A stretch of 64,000 nt of DNA from Rhodospirillales bacterium (lineage in GTDB: Bacteria > Pseudomonadota > Alphaproteobacteria > Rhodospirillales > Defluviicoccaceae), in assembly GCA_016712595.1 (NCBI GenBank), contig JADJQT010000001.1, positions 597,501-661,500 of the forward strand. Direction: 5' to 3'. Positions 35,368-44,560 of this stretch are shown here, in pieces (the stretch's first letter is position 1; each line of letters opens with the position of its first letter). A program made the position numbers and the translations under genes. The notes below the pieces were generated by a model, which did not search any database, was not told the origin of the DNA, and saw nothing but the letters and a program-made list of their open reading frames with translations.

Positions 35368-36273
35368 TCAGTTCAGCAGCGAAGCACGATAAAGCTCGGC
35401 GTTGCCTGCGACCGTGGCCCGATGCATGCGACGAACATACTGCCCGGTATCGAAAGCCGTGCCCTTGTGGTTAACGGCGAGGTTGTCCCACATGACGAGA
35501 TCGCCGTTGAGCCACTGATGAGCGTAGACGAAGCGCGCGTCTGCTGCATGCGCGAACAGTTCGTGCAACAACGCATTGCCTTCGGCGCTAGGTAGTCCGA
35601 CGATGCCGGTCGCATAACCGGGATTGATATACAGCGCTCGGCGACCGGTGCGGGGATTGCGGCGCACGAGCGGATGGTGAACGTCGGGAAAGAGCGCGCG
35701 GCGGGTTTCGGTCAGCTCGGGCTGGGTTGGATCACGGTCGCGCAGCGCTTCATAATATTCGGAAAAACTGTGAACGGCATGCAGTGTCTGGATCCGCGCG
35801 CGCATATCCGCCGATAGTGCGTCATAGGCGGCATACATGTTGGCGAACAGTGTATCGGCCCCTTGCGGCGGGCACTCGACGCCGTACAGCAGCGAGCCGA
35901 TGGCCGGATACGGCAAAAATGACTGATCGGAGTGCCACAGCCGCCCAACCGACGGATCGCCTATCGGTCGCCCGTTCTCTTCGACGTTGCCGATGATGTA
36001 GATCTCCGGCTTGCCGCGCATCTGATACTGCTTTTGCGCCACCTCTTGCAGCGCGCCGAAACGACGGGCGAAGGTTAGATGCGAATCGGCATCGAGGCGC
36101 TGAGCGCGAAACAGCAGTATACCATACGTATCAAGCGCGCTCCTCAAATGCGCGATTGCCGCGTCGCTGGCTGGACGGGATGTGTCTAGATCCACGACCT
36201 CCGCTCCCAGCGCGGCCGACAGGGGCCGCAGCATGATGTCGCTGAGGGGCTTTTCTGCGAGATTGATGTCCAT
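35368..36273 (-). CDS. TauD/TfdA-family Fe(II)/2-oxoglutarate dioxygenase
   Basis: A 301-residue non-haem iron oxygenase that couples 2-oxoglutarate decarboxylation to hydroxylation of a small substrate. The iron facial triad is His114 and Asp116 in GRLWHSDQSFLPYPA and His284 in VRRMHRATV. The Arg that binds 2-oxoglutarate is nearby. Members act on taurine, 2,4-D-like acids, or other organic acids; the substrate cannot be told. Start ATG 36273 fits the N-terminus LRPLSAALGAEVVDLD; a longer frame to 36366 is rejected. No sulfur-metabolism genes are next to it. Confidence 0.88.
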   Translation of the reverse strand: MDINLAEKPLSDIMLRPLSAALGAEVVDLDTSRPASDAAIAHLRSALDTYGILLFRAQRLDADSHLTFARRFGALQEVAQKQYQMRGKPEIYIIGNVEENGRPIGDPSVGRLWHSDQSFLPYPAIGSLLYGVECPPQGADTLFANMYAAYDALSADMRARIQTLHAVHSFSEYYEALRDRDPTQPELTETRRALFPDVHHPLVRRNPRTGRRALYINPGYATGIVGLPSAEGNALLHELFAHAADARFVYAHQWLNGDLVMWDNLAVNHKGTAFDTGQYVRRMHRATVAGNAELYRASLLN

Positions 36274-36415
36274 GTGCGAGCCTCGTGTTCCGTTGCGGCG
36301 CGTGGAAGTCGAATTGCCACTATCAGAACATGTAGGATCGGCGCCAGCCTTCCAGCGTGTTTGCAACGTGTTGTCACATAATGTGATGCGGGTGCAGAGC
36401 TCGAGTCGCGCCTGT

Positions 36416-36829
36416 TTAGCGTAAAAGGCGCTCTATGGTTCTGTCGGGCAGCATGTCGATGCCCGGGAAGACATCAATCCCCAGCGCCCGCTTGCCGGTG
36501 TAAAGGATGGCGGCGGTACCGGCGGCGAACGTCAACAGGAACAGCACCACGATGATCGCGGAGGCAAGCGCTCCGAGTGGGCGCACGATTTGCTCCAGCA
36601 GCGATCGTTCAATCGTTCGCCGTTCACGCCCGGCGAGGAAAACGACGTACCACGAACGGTGTCCAAGGGGCACGGAAAGCCGCACGTCGATGGCGTGCAC
36701 ACCGCGCGCGCGCGCGGAGAACGCGCGCTTGATCGCATCAAGCTGTGGCGCATCGAAACTCGCCGCGACTTCTGCCGAAATGCGGGAAAAAAACGTATTG
36801 ATGAACGGATCTTCGCTATCGCCACGCAT
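36416..36829 (-). CDS. Hypothetical membrane protein
   Basis: A 137-residue protein with a soluble N-terminal part (FFSRISAEVAASFDAPQLDA then IKRAFSARARGVHAIDVRLS) and a single membrane segment near the C-terminus (LASAIIVVLFLLTFAAGTAA, about residues 90-112), then a short tail ending TIERLLR. The FSARARGVHAIDVR segment with a following SWYVVFLAGRERR looks like a short conserved domain in alphaproteobacterial inner-membrane proteins. No function recognised. Confidence 0.65.
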   Translation of the reverse strand: MRGDSEDPFINTFFSRISAEVAASFDAPQLDAIKRAFSARARGVHAIDVRLSVPLGHRSWYVVFLAGRERRTIERSLLEQIVRPLGALASAIIVVLFLLTFAAGTAAILYTGKRALGIDVFPGIDMLPDRTIERLLR

Positions 36830-36976
36830 CCGGCTCGCCTTTCGCTCGCGGGATCGGTTGCTCGCCGCATCACCCGGACCACGAGGCTAGCAGAAAACGG
36901 TTAATTTTCCCCTGCATCTGATCACCCCCACCTCGTGGGCAAGGCGAGCCGATGATTGGAATCGGGCGCAGACGGA

Positions 36977-38005
36977 TTATCCGGCGTCGCGCCGTGTCGT
37001 TGCCGCGGCGCTCGGCCGCGGCAACTGCGAGAGCGGGTCAATTGCCTGCTTGCCCTTACGAATCTCGAAATGAAGCTGCGGACGATCGACATTTCCGCTG
37101 TCGCCGACCCGGGCGACCACCTGCCCGCGCTGCACACGCTCGCCGCGCGCGACGAGAACCGCGTCGTTATGCGCGTAAGCGGTCATCCAGCCGCCGGCGT
37201 GCTTGATCAGTAAAACATTGCCGAAACCGCGCAGCTCGTTGCCGGCGTAAGCGACAACGCCGCTATCAGCCGCTCGCACGGCCGACCCGGAACGGGCGGC
37301 GATGTTGATGCCGTCGTTATAGCGTCCGCCGCCCTTTGGCCCAAACTCCGAGAGGATGCGGCCTTGTACCGGCCAGACGAAACCTCCGGCACTTGCCGGC
37401 GGCGAAACCTGCATCGATGAATGAGCAACAACCGGGTGATCGGGGGGCTCGTCTGCGCGATCCGTAAAGACGGGCCTTGCCGCCGGCACGGCGCCGTCCG
37501 GTGTGGATGGCGTTAAATTGACGGCATCGCTCGCCGCAGTCGCACTCGAGGCGGGCAACGCGGCGGTGATCGTGGTTGTTTCTCCTGTCGATACGGCGCT
37601 TCCGGTCAGTGCCAGGCGCTGGCCTTCGAACAGATTAAACGGTGCCGATAGCTTGTTCAGCGTGATCAGCCGATAGGCATCGATGCCGTTCTGACGCGCG
37701 ATTGTATAGACAGTTTCACCGGCGCGGACCCAGTGTACTCCCGGCTCGCGCGTTTGTGCAGCGACGCCCACCCCTGGCTCCGTGCCAGCCATAGCTGGTG
37801 CGCCCGCGGTTTCGGCGACCGGCAACGGCGCAGCCGGTCGGGGTACCGGCAAAGCAAACGCGGAAAGAGATGAGACCGGGTATCCGCCCGACGTCGAGAC
37901 CGCCACCGGCTCAGGCCATGTCGAACACGCCGCCGTCGCGAACAGCAGCAGACTGCACGACGCAGCTTTTACAACACAGCGTGTGGCGCACAAAGCACTG
38001 AGCAT
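36977..38005 (-). CDS. LysM/LytM-domain lipoprotein, NlpD-like
   Basis: A 342-residue lipoprotein. The signal peptide ends with lipobox LLFATAACS. A LysM domain (HWVRAGETVYTIARQNGIDA then YRLITLNKLSAPFNLFEGQR) binds peptidoglycan. The C-terminal M23/LytM domain has GRYNDGINIAARSGSAVRAA, where an active enzyme has HxGxD, so the first metal ligand is Asn; the QLHFEIRKG end is kept. This degenerate site fits NlpD/EnvC-type activators of amidases rather than an endopeptidase. Start ATG 38005 places the signal peptide at the N-terminus; 38083 is the alternative. It is divided from the T6SS cluster by ~130 bp. Confidence 0.87.
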   Translation of the reverse strand: MLSALCATRCVVKAASCSLLLFATAACSTWPEPVAVSTSGGYPVSSLSAFALPVPRPAAPLPVAETAGAPAMAGTEPGVGVAAQTREPGVHWVRAGETVYTIARQNGIDAYRLITLNKLSAPFNLFEGQRLALTGSAVSTGETTTITAALPASSATAASDAVNLTPSTPDGAVPAARPVFTDRADEPPDHPVVAHSSMQVSPPASAGGFVWPVQGRILSEFGPKGGGRYNDGINIAARSGSAVRAADSGVVAYAGNELRGFGNVLLIKHAGGWMTAYAHNDAVLVARGERVQRGQVVARVGDSGNVDRPQLHFEIRKGKQAIDPLSQLPRPSAAATTRRDAG

Positions 38006-38137
38006 GTCCCGGATTATGCGCGGGCCGCCGCCAGCCCGCAATCGCCGGTCCATATGTCCGCGTTGAAGCCCGGCTCCATGCAACAGTTTGGCAACATCTT
38101 CCGCCGAGATAAGGATGAACGCGCAACCGGCGGGGGG

Positions 38138-38851
38138 TCAGCGTCCAACGCCGAACATCCGAAAGAGCCAGTTGGCCCGGGGTTTCGGGGTCATCCCCGT
38201 TGCCGCGGGCAACTCGGTTGCGGGAATCGGCCGATCGGCGATATAGAACGTCCGGGCGGTGATACGGCCGTGCGCGTCGTATTCGACGGCCTCACCGTCT
38301 TTACGCCCGGCGCGGAACGACGTGCGACGGCGAATGGTGCCGGCCTCGTCGTAATCGACGGTGTCTCCGTCCATGGCTCCATGCACCCACTGTTCGGTTC
38401 GCAGCACGCTAGCGTCGGGGCGATAGAGCGTTATTTGGCCGTGGCGCCGGCCATCTTCGAACCGAACGACGGCGGCGATTCCGCCATCGGGCGCATAGCT
38501 GTGCATCTCGCCATGTAAAGCGCCGGCGCGATAGGGCATCACCGCCAGCGGCTGGCCACCGCGGTAGATCGTCAACGGTCCGTCGAGCACGCCGGCCGCG
38601 AAGGTGAGCCGGGCCAGCACCGTCCCATCGTCGCCGTTAACCGCAGCCGGTCCGTCGAGCAAGCCCTGGGCGAAGCGAAAGGATTGTCGCGGCGCGCCGT
38701 CGGCGTCGAATACGAGCGTCTCGCCATGCAGTCGTCCGCCGCTGATCCCGGCGCGCTCGAGTACCCTGCCGTCCGGCCCCTGCGTTTCGATCACGCCGTC
38801 CGCCAGATGTCCCTCGTTGCGCGCGTCGGACTCGAGCGACTCGGGCGCCAT
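38138..38851 (-). CDS. MORN-repeat protein following vgrG
   Basis: A 237-residue protein built of about eight short repeats of the type GxxxGxxxxYxxxGxxxxxxxF (GRLHGETLVFDADGAPRQSF, GALHGEMHSYAPDGGIAAVV, GRRHGQITLYRPDASVLRTE, GRKDGEAVEYDAHGRITART). These are MORN-like, as in YwqK-type proteins. The ATG overlaps the vgrG stop (TGATG), so it is made together with VgrG. It lacks a signal peptide. Likely roles are adaptor or chaperone for VgrG, a cytoplasmic immunity factor, or a cargo; none is proved. Confidence 0.8.
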   Translation of the reverse strand: MAPESLESDARNEGHLADGVIETQGPDGRVLERAGISGGRLHGETLVFDADGAPRQSFRFAQGLLDGPAAVNGDDGTVLARLTFAAGVLDGPLTIYRGGQPLAVMPYRAGALHGEMHSYAPDGGIAAVVRFEDGRRHGQITLYRPDASVLRTEQWVHGAMDGDTVDYDEAGTIRRRTSFRAGRKDGEAVEYDAHGRITARTFYIADRPIPATELPAATGMTPKPRANWLFRMFGVGR

Positions 38852-40812
38852 CAGTTGATCTTCACCAACCCACCCTTGAGCTCGAGCATGCCTCCGCCGT
38901 CGATGGTACCGGAAGCGCTTCCCGTCAGCTGCGCGGTCGTCCCGGCAGTCAGCGTAAGCCCTGTGCCGGCGGTGACGGTGGTCGACGTGCCGCCGGTGGC
39001 GGTCAGATTGGTGCCGGACTTCATCGTCAGCGATCCGCCAGCGTCGAGCAAGATCGAACTGCCTGCCTTAATAGTGATGCTGCCGTCGACCTCCAAGGTG
39101 AAATTGCCGGTGACTTTGTGGGTGAAGTCGGCGTCGTTGGTATGGGTTTCCGCCCCTGTCACCGTCAACGCGCGCGTGGACTTGACCGTGTGCGTCTCCT
39201 TGCCGGTCTCGACGGCGATCGTCCGGTCGCCCTTGGAGACCGTAAGGCTTTCGCTGCCTTCGCTGATTGTTACCGCGCGGTCATTTTTGATCGTTGCCGT
39301 GTCATCGTGGTTGATCGTCTGGATTCGGTCGTTTTCAACGGTCAGCATCAGATCCTTCTGCGCGTGCACGAAGATCTCTTCGCTGCCAGCCTTGTCTTCG
39401 AAACGCAACTCATTCGAACCACCGCCCCCGGCCGAGGAATTGCTCTTGAGCGTTGTCTTCGTCTGTTCGTCCGGCAAGGTGTAGGGAACCGGATTATCAC
39501 CGTTGTAAACACAGCCGGTGACCAACGGCCGGTCGGGATCGCCGTCAAGAAAGCTCACCACCACCTCCTGTCCGATACGCGGCAAGGTGAACGCGCCCCA
39601 GGAGGCACCCGCCCAGTTTTGTGATATCCGCACCCAGCAGGAGCTGTTTTCGTCCTTTTGTCCCACCTGATCCCAGTGGAACTGGACCTTGATGCGGCCG
39701 TATTGGTCGGTCCAAATTTCCTGGCCCTGCGATCCGGTAACGACGGCGGTTTGCGATCCCGCGATCACGGGGCGCGGCGTCCGGCGCGGCGGGCGGAATA
39801 CCACATCTGCGGCCTGCGCGACGAAGCTGTTTGTGTACTCGTTTTGGCGCGCGGTATGACGCACGGTGCGTAGCAGGTACGTAGAATTGAGTGTCTCGCT
39901 CGGATGCTCGCTAATAGTGAACGTGCACCCGGCGCTGAGCGCGCGCACTGGCGAGGTGCCGGAAACCAGCGTGATCCCAGCCTCGAATGCCTGCATCCGG
40001 CGGTTCGCCGCCTGCTCGCCAGCATCGCGCGCAAGGAAAAGGCCGGGGTATTCGTAGACTTGGCGTGTACCCTCACCGGTGCTGACCTTAAGATCGGTCG
40101 ACGGTGTCTCGAAACTGTAATCATCCGCCTGGTAGGCGGTAACGCCGACGTTGCGCTCCACGCTGAGGCTCTCAATCCGCGCATCGCCGAGCCACCCGGG
40201 AGCCGAGCCCAGCGGTTTGAACGGCAGCGCAGTGATGTTGGGGCATGCGGGATGGCCGCTAGGATCGTCGACGAGCACGAGACGATGAGCATCGGCTGAA
40301 TGCTGGAAGAAATAAGCGATTCCGGCCTCCTCCATCAGGCGGCTGACAAAGTCAAATGCCGTTTCGCGGTACTGCACGCAATAGTCGACGGAGGGGTATG
40401 TCGTGGTCAGGCTTTGGCTGTAATCAGTAAAGCCGTGGTCGGTAAAGACCTGACACACGATGTCGGGCAGGCTCATGTTTTGGAAGATCCGGCATCCGCT
40501 GCTCAATGTCAGCAACCAAAGCCACGGGCGCAATTCTGCAGAGCAGACGATCCCGGACCGGTTAGCACGGGTGACGATGCCGTGAAGAAAACGCTCGTTG
40601 CCGTCACCGTCTATCAGCTTGACCGAAGAGGGTGCTCCGACCAGCGTTGATAAGTCAAAATCGGCGTCCTTGGCGGACAGGTTAAGCAGGAAGGTGAACG
40701 GCGCCGAGAGATGTTCCTCGCCATCGAGGCCCTGCAGCAAGAGCGCATCGGTGCCGAGCGGTGTCGTCACCTGCAGCGAGGAATGCGCTCGCGTCGGTGA
40801 ATCCTCTGGCAT
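38851..40812 (-). CDS. vgrG: Type VI secretion tip protein VgrG (TssI)
   Basis: A 653-residue spike protein. The gp27-like N-terminus has LLLQGLDGEEHLSAPFTFLL and YCVQYRETAFDFVSRLMEEA; the gp5 OB-fold has GQEIWTDQYGRIKVQFHWDQ and SSCWVRISQNWAGASWGAFT followed by PRIGQEVVVSFLDGDPDRPL. The C-terminal beta-helix consists of hydrophobic/Thr repeats (TVTAGTGLTLTAGTTAQLTG) and ends LKGGLVKIN. There is no extra effector domain after the spike. Its start overlaps the clpV stop (TAATG) and its stop overlaps the MORN gene. It sits on the Hcp tube tip and punctures the target cell. Confidence 0.96.
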   Translation of the reverse strand: MPEDSPTRAHSSLQVTTPLGTDALLLQGLDGEEHLSAPFTFLLNLSAKDADFDLSTLVGAPSSVKLIDGDGNERFLHGIVTRANRSGIVCSAELRPWLWLLTLSSGCRIFQNMSLPDIVCQVFTDHGFTDYSQSLTTTYPSVDYCVQYRETAFDFVSRLMEEAGIAYFFQHSADAHRLVLVDDPSGHPACPNITALPFKPLGSAPGWLGDARIESLSVERNVGVTAYQADDYSFETPSTDLKVSTGEGTRQVYEYPGLFLARDAGEQAANRRMQAFEAGITLVSGTSPVRALSAGCTFTISEHPSETLNSTYLLRTVRHTARQNEYTNSFVAQAADVVFRPPRRTPRPVIAGSQTAVVTGSQGQEIWTDQYGRIKVQFHWDQVGQKDENSSCWVRISQNWAGASWGAFTLPRIGQEVVVSFLDGDPDRPLVTGCVYNGDNPVPYTLPDEQTKTTLKSNSSAGGGGSNELRFEDKAGSEEIFVHAQKDLMLTVENDRIQTINHDDTATIKNDRAVTISEGSESLTVSKGDRTIAVETGKETHTVKSTRALTVTGAETHTNDADFTHKVTGNFTLEVDGSITIKAGSSILLDAGGSLTMKSGTNLTATGGTSTTVTAGTGLTLTAGTTAQLTGSASGTIDGGGMLELKGGLVKIN

Positions 40813-43448
40813 TAACGCATCTCGAAGGCGAACTCGCCGACCGGATCGAGGCGAACGTGCACGGCGCCGATCTCCATGTCGTCTGCCAACCGGTCGAGAA
40901 CAACGCCGGAAAGGCTCGGCAGGAAGCTATGGGTCAGGATCGCATCGATGGTTCGCGCACCGCTCTCGGTTTCACGCGCGCGTTCGACGATCGAGGTTAC
41001 GATGGCGTCGTCATATGTCAGTTCCGCCTCCCGCGTTAGGGCGAAGCGTTCCTGGATGCGAGCCAGCTTGAGCCGCGCGATCGACTGCAGATCGCCGTGA
41101 TCGAGCGGGCGGTACGGCACAATCACCAGCCGGGCGAGCAGAGCGGCAGGAAAACAGCGCAGGAGGGCGGGCCGGATCGCGGCCACAGCGCCGTCAATTG
41201 CGGGGCCGTCTCGGTTTCGCGCCCTGTCCTCCAGGATCTCCCAGCCCACGTTCGAAGTCAGAAGAATGACCGTATTGGTGAAATCGACCACCTGGCCGTC
41301 GGAGTCTTCGAGCATGCCCCGGTCAAAAACCTGATAGAAGACTTCCAGAACGTCCGAATGTGCCTTTTCCACCTCATCCAACAGTAGCACGCAATAGGGT
41401 CTGCGGCGCACGGCTTCCGTAAGCACGCCACCCTTGCCATGGCCGACGTAGCCGGGCGGGGCGCCCCGCAGGCCGGAGACCGAGTGCGCCTCTTGATATT
41501 CCGACATGTTGACGGTGATGAGTGCGCGTTGACCGCCGAACAGCAGGTCGGCCAGCGTCATTGCCGTTTCCGTCTTGCCGACACCGCTGGGTCCGACGAG
41601 GAGAAAGACGCCAGTGGGTTTGTTCGGCTCGCTCAGTTCGGCATAGAAGGTCTGAATGCGCCGGCAGATGGTATCCAGTGCCGCATGCTGGCCAATGATC
41701 CGCGCCTGCATTCGCTCGGCCAGCGTGCGTGCTGTCGCAAGCGTATCGGCCAGCATGCGGCCGACGGGGATTCCGGTCCAGCTGGAGACAACGTCGGCGA
41801 CAACGCGCCCGTCGACGGCGGCCGGTACCAGCGCATTCTCCTCCTGAATGGCCTCAAGTTCGAGGCGATGTCCGGCGAGTTCGCGGCGAAGAGCGTCATC
41901 GTTGTCCGCCGGAGAGTCTTCTAGCCGCGTTTCGATTGCCCGAATGCGTCGCACCGTCTCGCGCTCAAGCTGCCAGCGTGCCTGGAGGCGGTTATGTGCT
42001 TCGTCCGCGGAATCGAGAGCAATCGTCAGGTGCTCGATCCTCTCGTTATGATCGGCGCCGGAGCGTCCCTCGCGCTCAAGCCGGGCGATTTCAGTGCGCA
42101 GGCCGGCGACACGCCGGCGGGCGTCCTGCAACGGCGCCGGCGAATCCGCCTGGGCGATGGCAACCCGCGCTGCCGCCGTATCCAGCACACCGATCGCCTT
42201 ATCAGGGAGTTGCCGGCCGCTGATATAGCGATGCGACAGGCTCACGGCGTCAATGATCGCCTCGTCGAGGATGCGAACCTTATGATGTGCCTCCAGTGCG
42301 GCGCTGACTCCGCGCAACATCTCGATGGCAACGTCCTCGGGCGGCTCAGCGACCTTGATCACCTGAAAGCGCCGGGCAAGCGCCGGGTCCTTTTCGATAT
42401 ACCGTTTGTATTCGCCCCAGGTGGTCGCTGCGATCGTACGCAAACTGCCGCGGGCAAGGGCCGGCTTCAACAAATTGGCCGCGTCTCCCTGGCCGGCCTG
42501 GCCGCCCGCACCGATCATCGTGTGCGCTTCATCGATGAACAGAACGATCGGGTGCGTGGATGCCGAAACTTCGTCGATGACCAGTTTCAATCGATGTTCG
42601 AACTCGCCACGGACCCCGGCGCCGGCCTGGAGCAGTCCGAGGTCAAGCGTGCGCACGGTAACGTGGGCGAGCGACGGCGGCACCTGGCCGGCGATGATCC
42701 GCTGGGCAAATCCTTCGACAATCGCCGTCTTGCCGACGCCGGCATCACCGGTGAGGATCGGGTTGTTCTGTCGGCGCCGCATCAGGATATCGATCACCTG
42801 GCGGATTTCCGCGTCGCGCCCGACGATCGGATCGATGCGTCCGTCACGGGCGTCGGCGGTCAGGTCGTGGGTGTAAGCATCAAGGGCCGGCGTCGCCGAG
42901 CGGCGCGCGAGATCGCCCGTGCTCCCAGGCCGGGATCTAGCCTGTTCATCACGATCGGACGCTGCCCGCTCGGTGTCTTCGATACTCCCGCGCATCAATT
43001 CCGGTAAATCTTCGATCAACCGGTGGCGAGGGATGCGCGAAAGCAGTGGGACGGCGTTGAGCAAGAGACCGCGCAACGCCTCGCCATCCAGCAGCGCGCA
43101 CAGCAGAGCCCCCGAACGGACCTGCGTCTCGCTCATGTCGAGCGATGCGATAGACCAAGCTTCGGCGAGCGCCGTGCTTACGTGCGGTGATAACGCCGGT
43201 GTGCGGACATTGCCGCGCTTGCACCGGTCGAGTGCCTGCTCCAGGTCGACGACAAGTGCGTCCCTATCAACGTCGTAGGTCGCGAGTGCCCGCACCACAT
43301 CAGTATCGGGTATGGCAATGAGTTCGAGCAGCAGATGCTCAAGCTCAACCGTAAAGTGGGTCTCCCGCAGGCAGCGCTCGGCCGCCTTCTCCAACGAGCG
43401 CCGACAATGCGGATTAAGCCGGCCGATCAGCGCCTTCAACTCAGGCAT
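40812..43448 (-). CDS. clpV: Type VI secretion ATPase ClpV (TssH)
   Basis: An 878-residue AAA+ protein that disassembles the contracted TssB/TssC sheath. The N-domain starts MPELKALIGRLNPHCRRSLE, with the TssC-binding region. AAA1 has Walker A GDAGVGKTAIVEGFA and Walker B VLFIDEAHTMIGAGG; AAA2 has GPSGVGKTETAMTLADLL and LLLDEVEKAHSDV. A coiled-coil middle domain lies between (LRTEIARLEREGR). Start chosen at ATG 43448 with GGGGAAG just upstream, overlapping the end of tssG by 13 nt; the frame runs further upstream without similarity. Confidence 0.96.
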   Translation of the reverse strand: MPELKALIGRLNPHCRRSLEKAAERCLRETHFTVELEHLLLELIAIPDTDVVRALATYDVDRDALVVDLEQALDRCKRGNVRTPALSPHVSTALAEAWSIASLDMSETQVRSGALLCALLDGEALRGLLLNAVPLLSRIPRHRLIEDLPELMRGSIEDTERAASDRDEQARSRPGSTGDLARRSATPALDAYTHDLTADARDGRIDPIVGRDAEIRQVIDILMRRRQNNPILTGDAGVGKTAIVEGFAQRIIAGQVPPSLAHVTVRTLDLGLLQAGAGVRGEFEHRLKLVIDEVSASTHPIVLFIDEAHTMIGAGGQAGQGDAANLLKPALARGSLRTIAATTWGEYKRYIEKDPALARRFQVIKVAEPPEDVAIEMLRGVSAALEAHHKVRILDEAIIDAVSLSHRYISGRQLPDKAIGVLDTAAARVAIAQADSPAPLQDARRRVAGLRTEIARLEREGRSGADHNERIEHLTIALDSADEAHNRLQARWQLERETVRRIRAIETRLEDSPADNDDALRRELAGHRLELEAIQEENALVPAAVDGRVVADVVSSWTGIPVGRMLADTLATARTLAERMQARIIGQHAALDTICRRIQTFYAELSEPNKPTGVFLLVGPSGVGKTETAMTLADLLFGGQRALITVNMSEYQEAHSVSGLRGAPPGYVGHGKGGVLTEAVRRRPYCVLLLDEVEKAHSDVLEVFYQVFDRGMLEDSDGQVVDFTNTVILLTSNVGWEILEDRARNRDGPAIDGAVAAIRPALLRCFPAALLARLVIVPYRPLDHGDLQSIARLKLARIQERFALTREAELTYDDAIVTSIVERARETESGARTIDAILTHSFLPSLSGVVLDRLADDMEIGAVHVRLDPVGEFAFEMR

Positions 43449-44560
43449 GTCTTCCCCACTTCGGCGCTGGCGCTCGATAGTGTCGTACACGGAAGACGTA
43501 GCGCCACGACGCCATGTTGCTGGCGTGGGCGCGTGCCCAGCCACGATGTCCAGCCCAGCCGTGCCCCCTGGCGGTGGGACAGCCGTACCGGCTCGACCTC
43601 CTCTTTGGCCACGATCAGCCGCAGTTCGACGTCGACGCTGTCGCCAACCGCAAATCCGAGCAGCGCGCGAAGCGAACGGTTGGCGCTTCCGCGAGGCAGA
43701 AACTCAAGGGCGCGCGATAGCGGCATCGGACCAAGGTCGAGACGGAGCGCCGCTTGCTGATCCCAGGTGCGCCCGCCCAGCACGGTTTGGGTGCCGAGCG
43801 CGCGGTTGCGTCCACTGTACCCGATCGCCGTGCGCTGTCCCGGATCGAGGTGGAGCCAGCGGCCCTGCAGCGGGGCGCCACGCACCGGCAGGTCGAGATA
43901 GTGTGCGGCGAGGCGCTCCAGGGCGTGCAGGCTGGCGGGACGTCGAGCGAGGAGTCCCGCTGGTGCCAGCAGGCTTCGCTCGGCGCCGCCCATCCGGCTG
44001 TGACGCACGGGCGGCAGCGTCTGCCGCAGACCGGCGGTGCCGAGACCGAGGATGGCGAACAGCACCGCGGCGGTGTGGCCTTCGGCGGGCAGTCCCGGCT
44101 GCATGGCGACAAGCCGGCTGCGGTGCAGACGACAGAACAGCGAAACGAGGCGGTGGTTGAAGATATCGAGAAAATCGCGCGTAGCGGTATTCCCCGCGCG
44201 CGCCGTTGCCATCGTCCGCTCACTGATCGACGACGGCAGCGGACCAAATGCGCCGGCAAGACCGAGAAAATTGACGCGCATACGCGTTTGTGGTGCGGCG
44301 CTCTGCGTCATTTCGCCTGCCGAAGCGCTCGCACCACGCGCGAATTCAAGGGAATCGATGTCGCTTGCCGGAAACGCCATGTCGATTTGAGAGACGAACC
44401 GAACCGCTTCGAGCGCCGGGTGGCCACCGCTGCCGATCGGAACGCAACCGGGATGCAGCCGTTCGAGCAATCGCAGTGCCTGCAGGATATGGAAGCCTTG
44501 CGGCTCGCTATTCAGATGCTCGATCAGAGGACGGCTGTTTCTCCGCAGAACGGCGGCCAT
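43436..44560 (-). CDS. tssG: Type VI secretion baseplate protein TssG
   Basis: A 374-residue baseplate wedge protein. It has the family start FHILQALRLLERLHPG, VRFVSQIDMAFPASDI, RVNFLGLAGAFGPLPSSISE and a C-terminal part with ALEFLPRGSANRSLRALLGF. With TssE, TssF and TssK it makes the platform on which the sheath is built. It overlaps tssF by 37 nt upstream and clpV by 13 nt downstream, as expected of a tightly packed operon. The central FNHRLVSLFCRLHRSRL is also typical. Confidence 0.92.
   Translation of the reverse strand: MAAVLRRNSRPLIEHLNSEPQGFHILQALRLLERLHPGCVPIGSGGHPALEAVRFVSQIDMAFPASDIDSLEFARGASASAGEMTQSAAPQTRMRVNFLGLAGAFGPLPSSISERTMATARAGNTATRDFLDIFNHRLVSLFCRLHRSRLVAMQPGLPAEGHTAAVLFAILGLGTAGLRQTLPPVRHSRMGGAERSLLAPAGLLARRPASLHALERLAAHYLDLPVRGAPLQGRWLHLDPGQRTAIGYSGRNRALGTQTVLGGRTWDQQAALRLDLGPMPLSRALEFLPRGSANRSLRALLGFAVGDSVDVELRLIVAKEEVEPVRLSHRQGARLGWTSWLGTRPRQQHGVVALRLPCTTLSSASAEVGKTCLS

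Noticed and set aside
43449..43544. Longer N-terminus for ClpV
   Set aside because: The added residues lie inside tssG and lack ClpV similarity; ATG 43448 has a good ribosome-binding site.
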